Source: Hymenobacter elongatus (GTDB lineage Bacteria > Bacteroidota > Bacteroidia > Cytophagales > Hymenobacteraceae). Taken from it: a DNA stretch of 53,857 nt. The notes beneath the pieces are model-generated. The model worked only from the letters and a program-made list of their open reading frames with translations, had not been told where the DNA came from and did not search any database. The stretch is from NCBI RefSeq assembly GCF_004745955.1, contig NZ_SRLD01000038.1:1-53857 (forward strand), in the 5' to 3' direction. A program made the position numbers and the translations under genes. This document shows, one piece after another, positions 15,904 to 24,175 of this stretch (within the stretch, counting starts at the first letter, position 1; each line of letters starts with the position of its first letter).

Positions 15904-16680
15904 GTGTCTGCGCCCTTGAAAATCATTACCTACAACGTCAACGGCTACCGCTCGGCACTTAGCAAAGGCTTGCTGGACTGGGTGCAGGAAGCCAACCCCG
16001 ACGTGCTATGCCTGCAGGAAATAAAGGCGGGCACGGCCCCCCTGGATGTGGCGGGCCTGGCGGCGCTGGGCTACCAGGCCTACCTGCATCCGGCCGTGAA
16101 ACCCGGCTACAGCGGCGTGGCAACCTTCACAAAGATACCGCCGCAGCATGTGGAATACGGCTGTGGCACCGACTGCTACGATCAGGAAGGACGAGTGCTA
16201 CGCCTGGATTTTGCCGACTGCTCTGTGCTGAACGTGTATATGCCCTCGGGCACGAGCAGCCCCGAGCGACAAGCCTTTAAGGTGGAGTGGCTGCACTTTT
16301 TTCGGCGCTATGTGCAGCAGCTCAAGGGAAGCGCGCCAGCCCTGGTAATCGGGGGCGACTTCAACTGCTGCCAGACCGATATTGACTTGCACAACCCGAA
16401 AGCCAACCAGAAAAGCCCCGGTTTCACGCCGGAGGAACGCGCCTGGTTTGCCGATTTCCTGGCCGATGGCTTCACGGACTCGTTCCGGCACCACCACGGA
16501 GCCGCGCCCGGCCACTACTCCTGGTGGACCTACCGTGCCGGCGCCCGGGCCCGCAACGTGGGCTGGCGGCTCGACCATCTGGTGGTTGACAAGGCATTGG
16601 AACCCCGCATTCACGCGGCCGGCTTACTGCCCGATGTCGTGCACTCCGACCACTGCCCGGCTTTCGTTGAACTAGTCTAA
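15904..16680 (+). CDS. xth: Exodeoxyribonuclease III / AP endonuclease
   Basis: A 258-residue enzyme of the EEP nuclease fold that cleaves DNA 5' of abasic sites and trims 3' ends in base-excision repair. Catalytic blocks are all present: TYNVNGYRSAL (Asn), CLQEIKAG (metal-binding Glu), YSGVATFTK, GGDFNCCQTDIDLHNP (Asp/Asn), GWRLDHLVVD and VHSDHCPAFVEL (His). The length fits the ExoIII family. The start is GTG at 15904, the only start that gives the complete first strand. It is the last gene of the operon beginning at 15138, followed by a strong terminator. Confidence 0.95.
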   Translation: MSAPLKIITYNVNGYRSALSKGLLDWVQEANPDVLCLQEIKAGTAPLDVAGLAALGYQAYLHPAVKPGYSGVATFTKIPPQHVEYGCGTDCYDQEGRVLRLDFADCSVLNVYMPSGTSSPERQAFKVEWLHFFRRYVQQLKGSAPALVIGGDFNCCQTDIDLHNPKANQKSPGFTPEERAWFADFLADGFTDSFRHHHGAAPGHYSWWTYRAGARARNVGWRLDHLVVDKALEPRIHAAGLLPDVVHSDHCPAFVELV

Positions 16681-16697
16681 CGCATTGCCTACAAATG

Positions 16698-16736
16698 CAA
16701 TAGCCCGCCGGTATTTTGAATACCGGCGGGCTATTG
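16698..16736. terminator. Convergent terminator hairpin
   Basis: Arms 16698-16714 and 16720-16736 form a perfect 17-bp stem (CAATAGCCCGCCGGTAT) with a 5-base loop, between the convergent exonuclease and FAD-oxidoreductase genes. Confidence 0.85.
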
Positions 16737-16761
16737 TAGATACAAGCAGCCGCCAAAATAG

Positions 16762-18021
16762 CTAAGCCAACAACGCCTCGGCTACTTCCCGGCCCGAGGC
16801 CATAGCCGAGTTCAGCGACGGGTAGCCGGTGTAGTCGCCGCAGCGGTAAAGCGCATCGGTGAGCCGTACGGGCTGCTGCGCGGCTTGCCCGGCGGGATAC
16901 ACGGCCAGTGCCTGCGGGATATAGTAGGTGCGCAAGTGCTGCCAGTGAGCGGCAGCGGGCCCAAACCAGGCTGCCAGCTCCACGCGCAAGTGGGCGGTGA
17001 GCTCCGCTTCCGTCAGATTCTGGCTGCCGTGGGTGCTGACCGATACGAGTGTGCGCCCGGTTGGGGCGTAGGCGGGGGCAACGTGGCTAGGGAAAGCGAC
17101 ATTGTGCGCCAGCGAATTGGAAGCAGCATTCAGACGCAGCAGCTTATCGGCCGAAACCGGCGAGCGGTCGGCGGCAAAGTAGGTACAGGTGGTGCGCCGC
17201 CAGGTGGTAGGGTAGGCGGCACCCATGTCTGGTAGCAGCCGGGCCGCGGCCTGGCCATCGGTGGCCAGCACTACCGCCGCCGCGCTCAGCGTTTCGCCGC
17301 TGGCCAGCCGGATAGCAGAACCTTGAATGGACTCTACTTTGGTGAGAAGCCGGAGGCTGCCGGCGGGTAGGCGGGCAGCTAGCTGCTCAGGAATTTGCTG
17401 CATGCCAAGGGCGGGTATCGAAGCCTTGCCCTCCACGAATTGCTTGAATACAAATTCGAAGAAATTGCTGGCCGTGCCCAGGTTGCGGTCCAGAAAAACA
17501 CCCCCGAAAAATGGCCGGAAGAAGGAGTCAATAATCTGCTCACTCCAGCCGTACTGCCGCAGAAACGTTAGCGTGTCGGAAGCAGAGGAAGTCAGCAGCT
17601 CCTGATTGGAGCGGCTTTTCACCCGTTGCACGAGGGCCAGAATACGCAGCTTGTCGGCGAGGGTACCAATGGGAGACGTGAGGGCTGAAAAGGCGGACAA
17701 GGGCTGCTCCAGTGGGTTGACCAACGTGGTCTGGCGGCCATCGGCGAGCCGGATAGCCGCGCCGGAGCGGAATGCCTGCAGCCGCAGCGCGCCATAGTCC
17801 AGCAGGCGCTGCACTTCCGGATACTGAGTTTGCAGCACCTGAAAGCCGCGGTCGAGTCGAAAACCATCGGGCGTCACGTCGGTGCGCACCCGGCCGCCTA
17901 CGGCTTCGTCGGCTTCGAGTACCAGCACGGCGCGGCCCGCACGGTGTAGGTAGCTGGCACAGGTAAGGCCCGCCATGCCGGCCCCGATGATGACAATAGG
18001 CGAAGTGGAGAAGTGACTCAT
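16762..18021 (-). CDS. FAD-dependent amine-oxidase-type oxidoreductase
   Basis: A 419-residue flavoprotein. The dinucleotide-binding motif IVIIGAGMAGLTCASYLHRAG (residues 9-29) and EADEAVGGRVRTD are followed by the FAD-containing amine oxidase/protoporphyrinogen-oxidase layout, and the C-terminal FAD motif YRCGDYTGYPSLNSAMASGR closes it. Such proteins include phytoene desaturases, protoporphyrinogen oxidases and monoamine oxidases; no neighbouring carotenoid or haem gene settles the substrate. No signal peptide. Monocistronic. Confidence 0.9.
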   Translation of the reverse strand: MSHFSTSPIVIIGAGMAGLTCASYLHRAGRAVLVLEADEAVGGRVRTDVTPDGFRLDRGFQVLQTQYPEVQRLLDYGALRLQAFRSGAAIRLADGRQTTLVNPLEQPLSAFSALTSPIGTLADKLRILALVQRVKSRSNQELLTSSASDTLTFLRQYGWSEQIIDSFFRPFFGGVFLDRNLGTASNFFEFVFKQFVEGKASIPALGMQQIPEQLAARLPAGSLRLLTKVESIQGSAIRLASGETLSAAAVVLATDGQAAARLLPDMGAAYPTTWRRTTCTYFAADRSPVSADKLLRLNAASNSLAHNVAFPSHVAPAYAPTGRTLVSVSTHGSQNLTEAELTAHLRVELAAWFGPAAAHWQHLRTYYIPQALAVYPAGQAAQQPVRLTDALYRCGDYTGYPSLNSAMASGREVAEALLA

Positions 18022-18174
18022 AGGTGGCTGAACTGCGAGAAGCAGGCGAAGGTTAAGCTGAAAAGTTACTACCCGTTGCTATTGACGGGTAGCTAACTGA
18101 TGATCAGAAGATAAATAACCGGTCGTATGTAGACTGTGTCTGAACAGTAGGCTGGCTCTGGCTGCCACTGGCCA

Positions 18175-18250
18175 CAGCATCCCGCGTGCAGTCGTTGGAG
18201 TACTACTCAGACGTCAACACGCGAGATGCTGCGCTACGCTTTGCATGACG
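18175..18250. repeat. Palindromic repeat, copy C (degenerate)
   Basis: Arms 18175-18188 and 18218-18231 (CAGCATCCCGCGTG against CACGCGAGATGCTG) pair with one mismatch. The right part continues to GCATGACG at 18250, matching the outer end of copies B and D, so this looks like a decayed copy with a damaged left outer arm. Confidence 0.65.
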
Positions 18251-18288
18251 ACCTTGTTTTTGTCAGACTCCTTTACGGTCCTCATAGC

Positions 18289-18975
18289 TTAGAATAGCGG
18301 CTTGCGGGGCTTCATTATTTTACGCGTCTTCATCGTGTAGAACTCCGCTATGCCGTCGCGCGTGAACGTAACGTGCCACACGCCCAGCGCGTCGCCGAGG
18401 CGGTAGCCAGTGGCCTGGTCGGTGGGGTACTGCTTTTTAATCAGGGCATAATCGGCGGCGGCAATGTCCTTGCCCACCGTGCCATGACAGCGCAGGCATT
18501 GCGCATCGGCCAGCAAAATAGGCCGCTGATACGTGAACAGATTAGCCGTGGGGCGCTCCACCCGCCGGGTGGTATCGGGGCGCAGGTCGGCGGCCGTCAG
18601 CGGGGCCCGATTCTGCGGATTGCGCGGCCGAACGGAAACGCGGCGAACCGTAGCCTTGAGCGTGTGGGCCAGCGAATCGATGGCAACAAAGGTTTCGGGG
18701 CGACAGTACGGCAGGGCTCCCGCTACGCCGCCGGCTTGCAGTTGCGTGGCCAGTAGCCGCTGCAGTTCCCGGTCGGCGTGCCCGGTGAGCGAGTCGCCGG
18801 CCCAGCGCGTGGCGCGCAGCAGGTCGGCGGGCAGAATACGCTTCACGGCCATGTTTTCGAGCGTGGTGGCAATCTGCTTTCCATTTTTGATGTGCTCAAT
18901 CTGGTCGGGGCGGCAGCCGGCCAACACACTCAGCACCACCACCCCACGGGCAACAACTTGACAGACGGAACGCAT
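18289..18975 (-). CDS. DUF3365 (Tll0287-like) haem-motif lipoprotein
   Basis: A 228-residue exported protein. The chosen start (18975) gives a signal peptide ending in lipobox VLAGC; the upstream in-frame ATG at 19035 would add 20 residues and a second hydrophobic stretch. The mature part matches the DUF3365/Tll0287-like fold: helical ATTLENMAVKRILPADL, the block ALPYCRPETFVAIDS, RVSVRPRNPQNRAP, a single c-type haem motif CLRCHG, and YRLGDALGVWHVTF. Family members are periplasmic sensors or haem proteins; a single CxxCH supports covalent haem binding. The gene is 84 bases downstream of thrC on the same strand but functionally unrelated. Confidence 0.85.
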   Translation of the reverse strand: MRSVCQVVARGVVVLSVLAGCRPDQIEHIKNGKQIATTLENMAVKRILPADLLRATRWAGDSLTGHADRELQRLLATQLQAGGVAGALPYCRPETFVAIDSLAHTLKATVRRVSVRPRNPQNRAPLTAADLRPDTTRRVERPTANLFTYQRPILLADAQCLRCHGTVGKDIAAADYALIKKQYPTDQATGYRLGDALGVWHVTFTRDGIAEFYTMKTRKIMKPRKPLF

Positions 18976-19058
18976 AGCAGCGGAAAAGCAGGAAAAAACG
19001 GGAACGGCAGCCGCCGGAATCAAGACTACAAACAACGCAAAGAATCAGAAGTTGGCCG

Positions 19059-20354
19059 CTAGCGGGCCAGCAGATATTCCCGTAGAGCCTCGTAGCGCGG
19101 CTCCAGCGGAATACTATGCGTAGGCTGCGTCAGCAACTCCCGTAGCGATTCGGGCAGCGGCACGGCCCGCCCAATCAAAGGCTCCACGACTTGCTGAAAC
19201 TTTACGGGATGAGCCGTGGCCAGAAACAGCCCCCGCTGGCCGGGGTGCGTTTTCAGATGATCTTCCAGGGCCTGAAAAGCTACGGCTCCGTGGGGGTCCA
19301 GCAGGTAGCCAAGCTCGGTATATACGCGCCGAATGGTGGCGCTGGTCACGGCGTCGCTGACGGTGCAGCCACTGACCACGCCGTTGATAGCGGCGTGGTT
19401 TTGCGCGAAAAGCGCCAGCATACGGTCAAAGTTACTGGGGTTGCCTACATCCATAGCATTGGAAATAGTAGCTACGGCGGGCTGAGCGACAAAGCGGCCG
19501 GTGCGCAGGTAGCGGGCCACGGCGTCGTTGGCATTGCAGGCCGCAATGAAGTGCGCGACGGGCAAGCCGGAAACATGCGCCAGCAGCCCGGCGCACAGGT
19601 TGCCAAAGTTGCCGCTGGGCACGGCTATTACCGGCGGCTCGGCGTGGGGCCATTGCTGCGAGGCGAAGCAATAGTACAGCTGCTGGGGCAGCCACCGCGC
19701 CACGTTAATGGAGTTGGCCGAGGTAAGCGTGAGGTGAGTAGTAACGGCGGTATCGACGAAGGCTTGTTTTACCAGCTGCTGGCAGTCGTCGAAGTCGCCC
19801 TGCACTTCCAGGGCCGTGATGTTCTGGCCCAGCGCCGTGAGCTGCATTTGCTGGACGGGGCTTACTTTGCCCGCCGGATACAGAATGATTACCTCTACTC
19901 CTTCCACTCCCAGAAAGCCGTGGGCCACAGCACCGCCCGTGTCGCCGGAAGTAGCCACGAGCACCGTCACGGCCCGGGCTTGCCGGCGCGAAAAGTAGCC
20001 CAGGCAGCGGCTCATAAACCGAGCCCCCACATCCTTGAAGGCCAGCGTAGGACCATGAAACAGCTCCAGCGCGGCGAGCTGCCCGGTGACAGGTACCACA
20101 GGAAACTCGAAATCCACGGTTTCAGCGCAGATTCGGGCTAGCTCGGCGGCCGGTATCGTGGGGCCCACATAGGGCTGCATCACCTGAAACGCCACGTCTT
20201 CTTTGGGCCAGGATTTGAGCTGCCGAAGAAAGTCGGGCGAGAAGCGCGGAATACACTCGGGAAAGTACAGGCCGCCATCGGGCGCCTGGCCAGCCACGGT
20301 GGCGGACCGAAAATCGACGGCCGGCGCCTGGTGCCGGAGGCTATAATACTGCAT
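19059..20354 (-). CDS. thrC: Threonine synthase
   Basis: A 431-residue PLP enzyme that makes L-threonine from O-phospho-L-homoserine, the last step of the pathway. It has the PLP-lysine block ELFHGPTLAFKDVGARFM, the phosphate loop VATSGDTGGAVAHGF, and PSGNFGNLCAGLL. ATG 20354 (MQYYSLRHQAPAVDF) matches the family N-terminus; the longer frame from 20450 is antisense-like filler over thrB. Its first 14 bases overlap the thrB stop region, so translation is coupled. It ends the thrABC operon, whose transcription is probably set by the attenuator at 23799-23910. Confidence 0.95.
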   Translation of the reverse strand: MQYYSLRHQAPAVDFRSATVAGQAPDGGLYFPECIPRFSPDFLRQLKSWPKEDVAFQVMQPYVGPTIPAAELARICAETVDFEFPVVPVTGQLAALELFHGPTLAFKDVGARFMSRCLGYFSRRQARAVTVLVATSGDTGGAVAHGFLGVEGVEVIILYPAGKVSPVQQMQLTALGQNITALEVQGDFDDCQQLVKQAFVDTAVTTHLTLTSANSINVARWLPQQLYYCFASQQWPHAEPPVIAVPSGNFGNLCAGLLAHVSGLPVAHFIAACNANDAVARYLRTGRFVAQPAVATISNAMDVGNPSNFDRMLALFAQNHAAINGVVSGCTVSDAVTSATIRRVYTELGYLLDPHGAVAFQALEDHLKTHPGQRGLFLATAHPVKFQQVVEPLIGRAVPLPESLRELLTQPTHSIPLEPRYEALREYLLAR

Positions 20355-21297
20355 TCGGAAGAAGCTTTTCGGTGGGCACCACCCGCACGCCGGTGGGGCA
20401 GATGGTCGTGACGTAGGTGTGAAAGTCGAGGCCCAAGCCGGTATACACATGGCGCATAGCGGCCGCCACGGCCTGCGCCGTAGCCTCGGTGCGGCTCAGC
20501 ATAAAGATGGACGGCCCGGAGCCCGAAATGCCGCCGCCCAGCGCTCCGGCCAGCCGGCTCTGCTCTTTCACCGCCACGAAGCCCGGAATCAGAATGCTGC
20601 GCACGGGCTCCACGATGACGTCTTCCAGGGAGCGGCCGATCAGGTCGTAGTCGCCTTTGCACAAGCCCGCTACCAAGCCGCCCACGTTGCCCCACTGCCG
20701 AATGGCATCCTGCAGCAGCACGTCTTTTTTTAGGATCTGGCGGGCGTCGGAAGTCTTTATCTCAATCTGAGGATGCACCACCGTAACGTGCAGCGCGGGC
20801 GCGGGCAGCGTCACGATATCCAGCGTGGGCTGCGTGGCCCGGATCAGGGTGATGCCGCCATAAATGGCCGGTGCGATGTTGTCGGCGTGCTGCACGCCCG
20901 AGGCAACTTCTTCGCCGAACATGGCAAACCGCACTAAGTCTTCCCGGCTGAACATATTGCCCAACAGCGCGTTGGCTCCCACTACGGCCCCGGCGGCGCT
21001 GGCCGCGCTGCTCCCGATGCCGCTGCCGGGCTTAATGGCTTTGTTGATGCGAACTTCGATACCCGTACCAGCGGGAGCCGCGCGCAGCAATGCCAGCAGC
21101 GCCGCGCCGGCTACGTTGCGGCTCGGCTCGGTGGGCAGGTGGTAGTCGTCCTCGTTGAGAATAGTCACGCCCGGCTCAGTGGTCAGGCGCAGGTGCATGG
21201 TGTCGGCGGGCGTGGCCAGGGCAAACCCCAGCACATCGAACCCGCACACCATATTGGCAACGGTGGCCGGAGCCAGAACGGTAATGGAAGCGGACAT
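20341..21297 (-). CDS. thrB: Homoserine kinase
   Basis: A 318-residue GHMP-family kinase that phosphorylates L-homoserine with ATP. It starts ITVLAPATVANMVCGFDVLG and carries the GHMP glycine-rich phosphate loop PGSGIGSSAASAAGAVVGAN and the C-terminal motif GGGISGSGPSIFMLS. It lies 32 bases downstream of thrA and overlaps thrC, the standard order for a thrABC operon. Confidence 0.96.
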   Translation of the reverse strand: MSASITVLAPATVANMVCGFDVLGFALATPADTMHLRLTTEPGVTILNEDDYHLPTEPSRNVAGAALLALLRAAPAGTGIEVRINKAIKPGSGIGSSAASAAGAVVGANALLGNMFSREDLVRFAMFGEEVASGVQHADNIAPAIYGGITLIRATQPTLDIVTLPAPALHVTVVHPQIEIKTSDARQILKKDVLLQDAIRQWGNVGGLVAGLCKGDYDLIGRSLEDVIVEPVRSILIPGFVAVKEQSRLAGALGGGISGSGPSIFMLSRTEATAQAVAAAMRHVYTGLGLDFHTYVTTICPTGVRVVPTEKLLPNAVL

Positions 21298-21329
21298 AGA
21301 GTGGAGTTGGAAATCCGGAAAAAGCAGCG

Positions 21330-23774
21330 CTACGCCCGCGCCGCGCGAATAATATCGGCAAACACCCCCGAGGCCGTTACCTCGGCCCCCGCCCCTGCCC
21401 CCTTGATAACCAACGGCTGCTCGGCGTAGCGGTTGGTGTAGAAGAGCACCGCGTTGTCTTTGCCGTGCAAGGCATGAAAATCGTGGCCCGGCACAATAGT
21501 CTGTAGCCCCACGCTGGCCTTACCATCGGCGTAGCGGGCCACAAATTTGAGTTTTTTGCCCTGGGCGGTAGCAGCTTCGTACAAGCCCCGGAAATGGTCT
21601 TCGTGTACCGCCATCTGGTCATAAAAAGCCTCCACGTCTCCCTCCAGACACGATTCGGGCAGAAAAGATACGTTGCGAATATCCGCCATTTCCAGCTTCT
21701 CCCCCGATTCGCGGGCCAGGATCAGGATTTTGCGGGCTACGTCGGTGCCGTTCAGGTCGAGGCGCGGGTCGGGCTCGGTGTAGCCTTCGGCCTGGGCCTG
21801 GCGCACCACCTCGGCGAAGGGCCGCTTGCCATTATAGTGGTTGAACACGAAGTTGAGCGTGCCCGACAATACGGCCTCAATGCGGTGCACTACGTCGCCA
21901 CTGCGCAGCAAGTCGTTCAGCGTGCCAATCACCGGCAACCCCGCGCCCACGTTGGTTTCAAACAGAAAGTCAGTATTAAATTCCTGCGCTAAGGCCTTCA
22001 ACCGGGCATACGTGGCATATTCCGAGGAGCAGGCGACCTTATTGCAGGCCACCACGGCCACGCTTTTTTCCAGCAGGGCCGCGTAGCAGCCGGCCACGTC
22101 GGCACTGGCCGTAATGTCCACGAAAACCGCGTTGCGCAGGTTGCGGGCATGAATAGCGTCGACCAAGGTAGGCAGATGCAGCGGTTCGCCTTGGGCCAGG
22201 GCCTCTTTCCAGTCATCGAGGGCCAGGCCGTGTTCGTGTAGAACAAACCGGGAGCTGTTGGCCACGCCCACTACGCGCACCTGCAGCCCCAGCTTTTCCT
22301 GCAGATAGGCCTGCTGCCGCGCCAGCTGCTCCAGCAGCTTGCTGCCCACGTTGCCTACGCCCACCACGAAGAGATTTATCTGCTTGGCTGTCGCCTCAAA
22401 AAACGTCTCATGCAGCACGTTGATGGCCTTTTTTACGTCCTGCGCCCGAATCACAGTCGATATATTCTTTTCCGACGAGCCTTGGGCAATGGCCCGAATG
22501 TTGACCCCGTTGGTGCCCAGCGCCCCGAACATGCGGCCGCTGATGCCCGTGTGGTTCTTCATATTCTCGCCTACCAGCGCCACAATAGCCAGGTCGGTTT
22601 CCAGGTGTAGCGGCTCGACTTTGCCCACGGCTATTTCGTGGGCAAACTCCGCGTCGACGGCGCGCTGGGCTGCTGCCGCGTCGCGGGCGTTGACGCCCAC
22701 GCTGATGGAATGCTCGGAAGAGCTTTGGGTGATTAGGATCACGTTGATCCGCTCCCGGGCCAGGGCCTCAAACAGGCGCTTGGAAAACCCGGGAATGCCC
22801 ACCATGCCGCTACCTTCCAGGCTCAGCAAAGCCAGCTGACCGATGCTCGACAGCCCGCGCACGATGTGGCCGGTAGCCGGCGGGCTTACTTCTACCAGCG
22901 TGCCGTGGTCGGTGGGCGCGAAGGTGTTTTTGATCCAGAGCGGAATTCCCTGGCTCATGACGGGCTGAATAGTAGGTGGATACAGCACTTTGGCCCCAAA
23001 GTGCGACAGCTCCATAGCTTCCTGGTAGGAGATGCGCGGAATGGGTCGGGCATGGGGCACCAGGCGTGGGTCGGCCGTCATCATCCCGCTCACGTCCGTC
23101 CAGATTTCCAGGCGGCTGGCATGCAGCGCCCCGGCAAAAATGGCGGCCGTGTAGTCGGAGCCGCCCCGGCCCAGCGTGGTGGTAGCGCCCTGGTCATCGG
23201 CGGCCACAAAGCCCGGCACCACGTACAGCGCCTCGGGCTGCGCTACTATAAAGCGGCTGATGAGTTGATTGGTAGCGGCTAAATCGACGGTAGCGAAGCC
23301 GTGCTGGGAGTCGGTACGCAGCAGCTGGCGGCTGTCGTACCACCGGTGGGCCACCTGCTGGGCGCTTAGGCTGGCCGCTACCAGCCGCGACGAGAGCAGC
23401 TCCCCGAAACTCATCAGCCGATCCAGGGTGCGCGCACTCAGCTCGCCGAGCAGAAAAACACCGTTACAGATGGCTTCCATCTCGTTGCAGTGGGTTTTTA
23501 CCAAACTCAGCACCGCACTTTGGCTTACGATGGGCACTAGTTCCCGCGCTACCTCCAGGTGCTGGGTTTCGATATGGCGCAGCCGCTCCCTGTATTCTTC
23601 TTTGCCGGCGGCGGCTAAGTAGCCCGCCTCAATCAGCGCATCGGTAATGCCGCCCATTGCCGAAACCACCACAATGGTCGTTTCGCGCCGCGCCGCAGCC
23701 GCTACCAGCTGCACTACTTGCCGAATAGCGCTGGCCGTAGCCACGGAAGTACCCCCGAATTTTAAAACCTGCAT
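21330..23774 (-). CDS. thrA: Bifunctional aspartokinase/homoserine dehydrogenase
   Basis: An 814-residue fusion enzyme that carries out the first and third steps of threonine synthesis. The N-terminal aspartokinase domain begins MQVLKFGGTSVATASAIRQV and has the substrate block GRGGSDYTAAIFAG. Two ACT domains around residues 320-460 (LLSLEGSGMVGIPG, AIVALVGENMKNHTG) are the usual site of allosteric feedback by threonine. The homoserine dehydrogenase NAD(P) fold starts near residue 466 (LFVVGVGNVGSKLLEQL), with the catalytic block YTEPDPRLDLNGTDVARK. The frame is open from 23798, but ATG 23774 is the family start and lies 25 bases after the attenuator U-run. Confidence 0.96.
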   Translation of the reverse strand: MQVLKFGGTSVATASAIRQVVQLVAAAARRETTIVVVSAMGGITDALIEAGYLAAAGKEEYRERLRHIETQHLEVARELVPIVSQSAVLSLVKTHCNEMEAICNGVFLLGELSARTLDRLMSFGELLSSRLVAASLSAQQVAHRWYDSRQLLRTDSQHGFATVDLAATNQLISRFIVAQPEALYVVPGFVAADDQGATTTLGRGGSDYTAAIFAGALHASRLEIWTDVSGMMTADPRLVPHARPIPRISYQEAMELSHFGAKVLYPPTIQPVMSQGIPLWIKNTFAPTDHGTLVEVSPPATGHIVRGLSSIGQLALLSLEGSGMVGIPGFSKRLFEALARERINVILITQSSSEHSISVGVNARDAAAAQRAVDAEFAHEIAVGKVEPLHLETDLAIVALVGENMKNHTGISGRMFGALGTNGVNIRAIAQGSSEKNISTVIRAQDVKKAINVLHETFFEATAKQINLFVVGVGNVGSKLLEQLARQQAYLQEKLGLQVRVVGVANSSRFVLHEHGLALDDWKEALAQGEPLHLPTLVDAIHARNLRNAVFVDITASADVAGCYAALLEKSVAVVACNKVACSSEYATYARLKALAQEFNTDFLFETNVGAGLPVIGTLNDLLRSGDVVHRIEAVLSGTLNFVFNHYNGKRPFAEVVRQAQAEGYTEPDPRLDLNGTDVARKILILARESGEKLEMADIRNVSFLPESCLEGDVEAFYDQMAVHEDHFRGLYEAATAQGKKLKFVARYADGKASVGLQTIVPGHDFHALHGKDNAVLFYTNRYAEQPLVIKGAGAGAEVTASGVFADIIRAARA

Positions 23775-23798
23775 ACCGATTGGAGTAAAAGAACACAC

Positions 23799-23850
23799 GA
23801 AAAGCCCGGACCGAAGAGAAATCCGGAAGGGGATTTCCTCGGCGTGGGCT
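23799..23850 (-). terminator. thr attenuator: terminator (regions 3-4)
   Basis: On the RNA, AGCCC (23850-23846) pairs with GGGCU (23807-23803), with further CCG/CGG and GGAAAUCC/GGAUUUC pairing inside, and the stem is followed by a UUUU run (23803-23800). It ends 25 bases before the thrA start codon. The same AGCCC is used by the competing antiterminator. Confidence 0.75.
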
Positions 23851-23887
23851 GCAACTCAAAAAACGGGGAAGAAGGTTGGTGCAGCCC
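23846..23887 (-). promoter_or_regulatory. thr attenuator: antiterminator pairing (regions 2-3)
   Basis: GGGCUGCA (RNA 23887-23880) and UGCAGCCC (23853-23846) are perfect 8-base complements. Region 2 overlaps the leader stop-codon hairpin (CCCGG-UAA-CCGGG, 23897-23885) and region 3 overlaps the terminator stem, so the structures are mutually exclusive, as in enterobacterial attenuators. Confidence 0.7.
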
Positions 23888-23889
23888 GG

Positions 23890-23976
23890 TTACCGGGTTG
23901 TTGTGACCATACCAGTACCTGTGCTGCCGACAGGCAGGGCGCGGAAAAAAAAGCCGGTAGCGTTTCGCTGGAGCAT
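23890..23976 (-). CDS. thrL: thr operon leader peptide
   Basis: A short ORF upstream of thrA. From ATG 23976 it encodes 28 residues ending in STGTGMVTTTR; an internal ATG at 23910 would give only MVTTTR. Five of the last ten residues are threonine, with three consecutive codons (ACA ACA ACC) just before the final CGG and stop. The stop codon sits in the loop of a 5-bp hairpin (23885-23897), followed by antiterminator and terminator pairings. By analogy with enterobacterial thrL, low charged tRNA-Thr would stall the ribosome on these codons and favour read-through into thrA. No isoleucine codons are present, unlike E. coli thrL. Translation itself is inferred. Confidence 0.65.
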   Translation of the reverse strand: MLQRNATGFFFRALPVGSTGTGMVTTTR

Positions 23977-23996
23977 ATGCGCGGTGATGGTGGGCT

Positions 23997-24014
23997 CAAA
24001 GTAGTAAAATTTAC
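23997..24014 (-). promoter_or_regulatory. Possible thr operon promoter region
   Basis: Read on the minus strand, GTAAATTTTACTACTTTG contains TACTTTG, one base short of TAnnTTTG, about 20 bases before the leader ATG 23976. No convincing -33 TTTG is seen, so this is a weak call. The prfA promoter on the plus strand lies about 110 bases away. Confidence 0.3.
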
Positions 24015-24119
24015 GAACCGCCCTACCACGCTGTCTGCTTTTTACTGCCGCCGCCCACGCCTTTTTTCTGCTGGGGTTGTGTTGCTATATTCTGAAGCAA
24101 CGAGGGAAAACGCGGCCGG

Positions 24120-24147
24120 TTTGGTCGTGTTTGTTTCCGTACCTTTG
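24120..24147 (+). promoter_or_regulatory. prfA promoter
   Basis: TTTG (24120-24123) and TACCTTTG (24140-24147), 16 bases apart, give both Bacteroidota promoter elements exactly. The prfA ATG at 24176 follows 28 bases later, which rules out the in-frame upstream start at 24077. Confidence 0.7.
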
Positions 24148-24175
24148 CATACAAATACACTTTCCCGAAGGCAAG

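Noticed and set aside
19191..20141. A 316-residue plus-strand frame over thrC
   Set aside because: Antisense shadow of threonine synthase.
24077..24175. N-terminal extension of prfA
   Set aside because: An exact promoter (TTTG-N16-TACCTTTG) lies within this segment, and the extension has no similarity to RF1.
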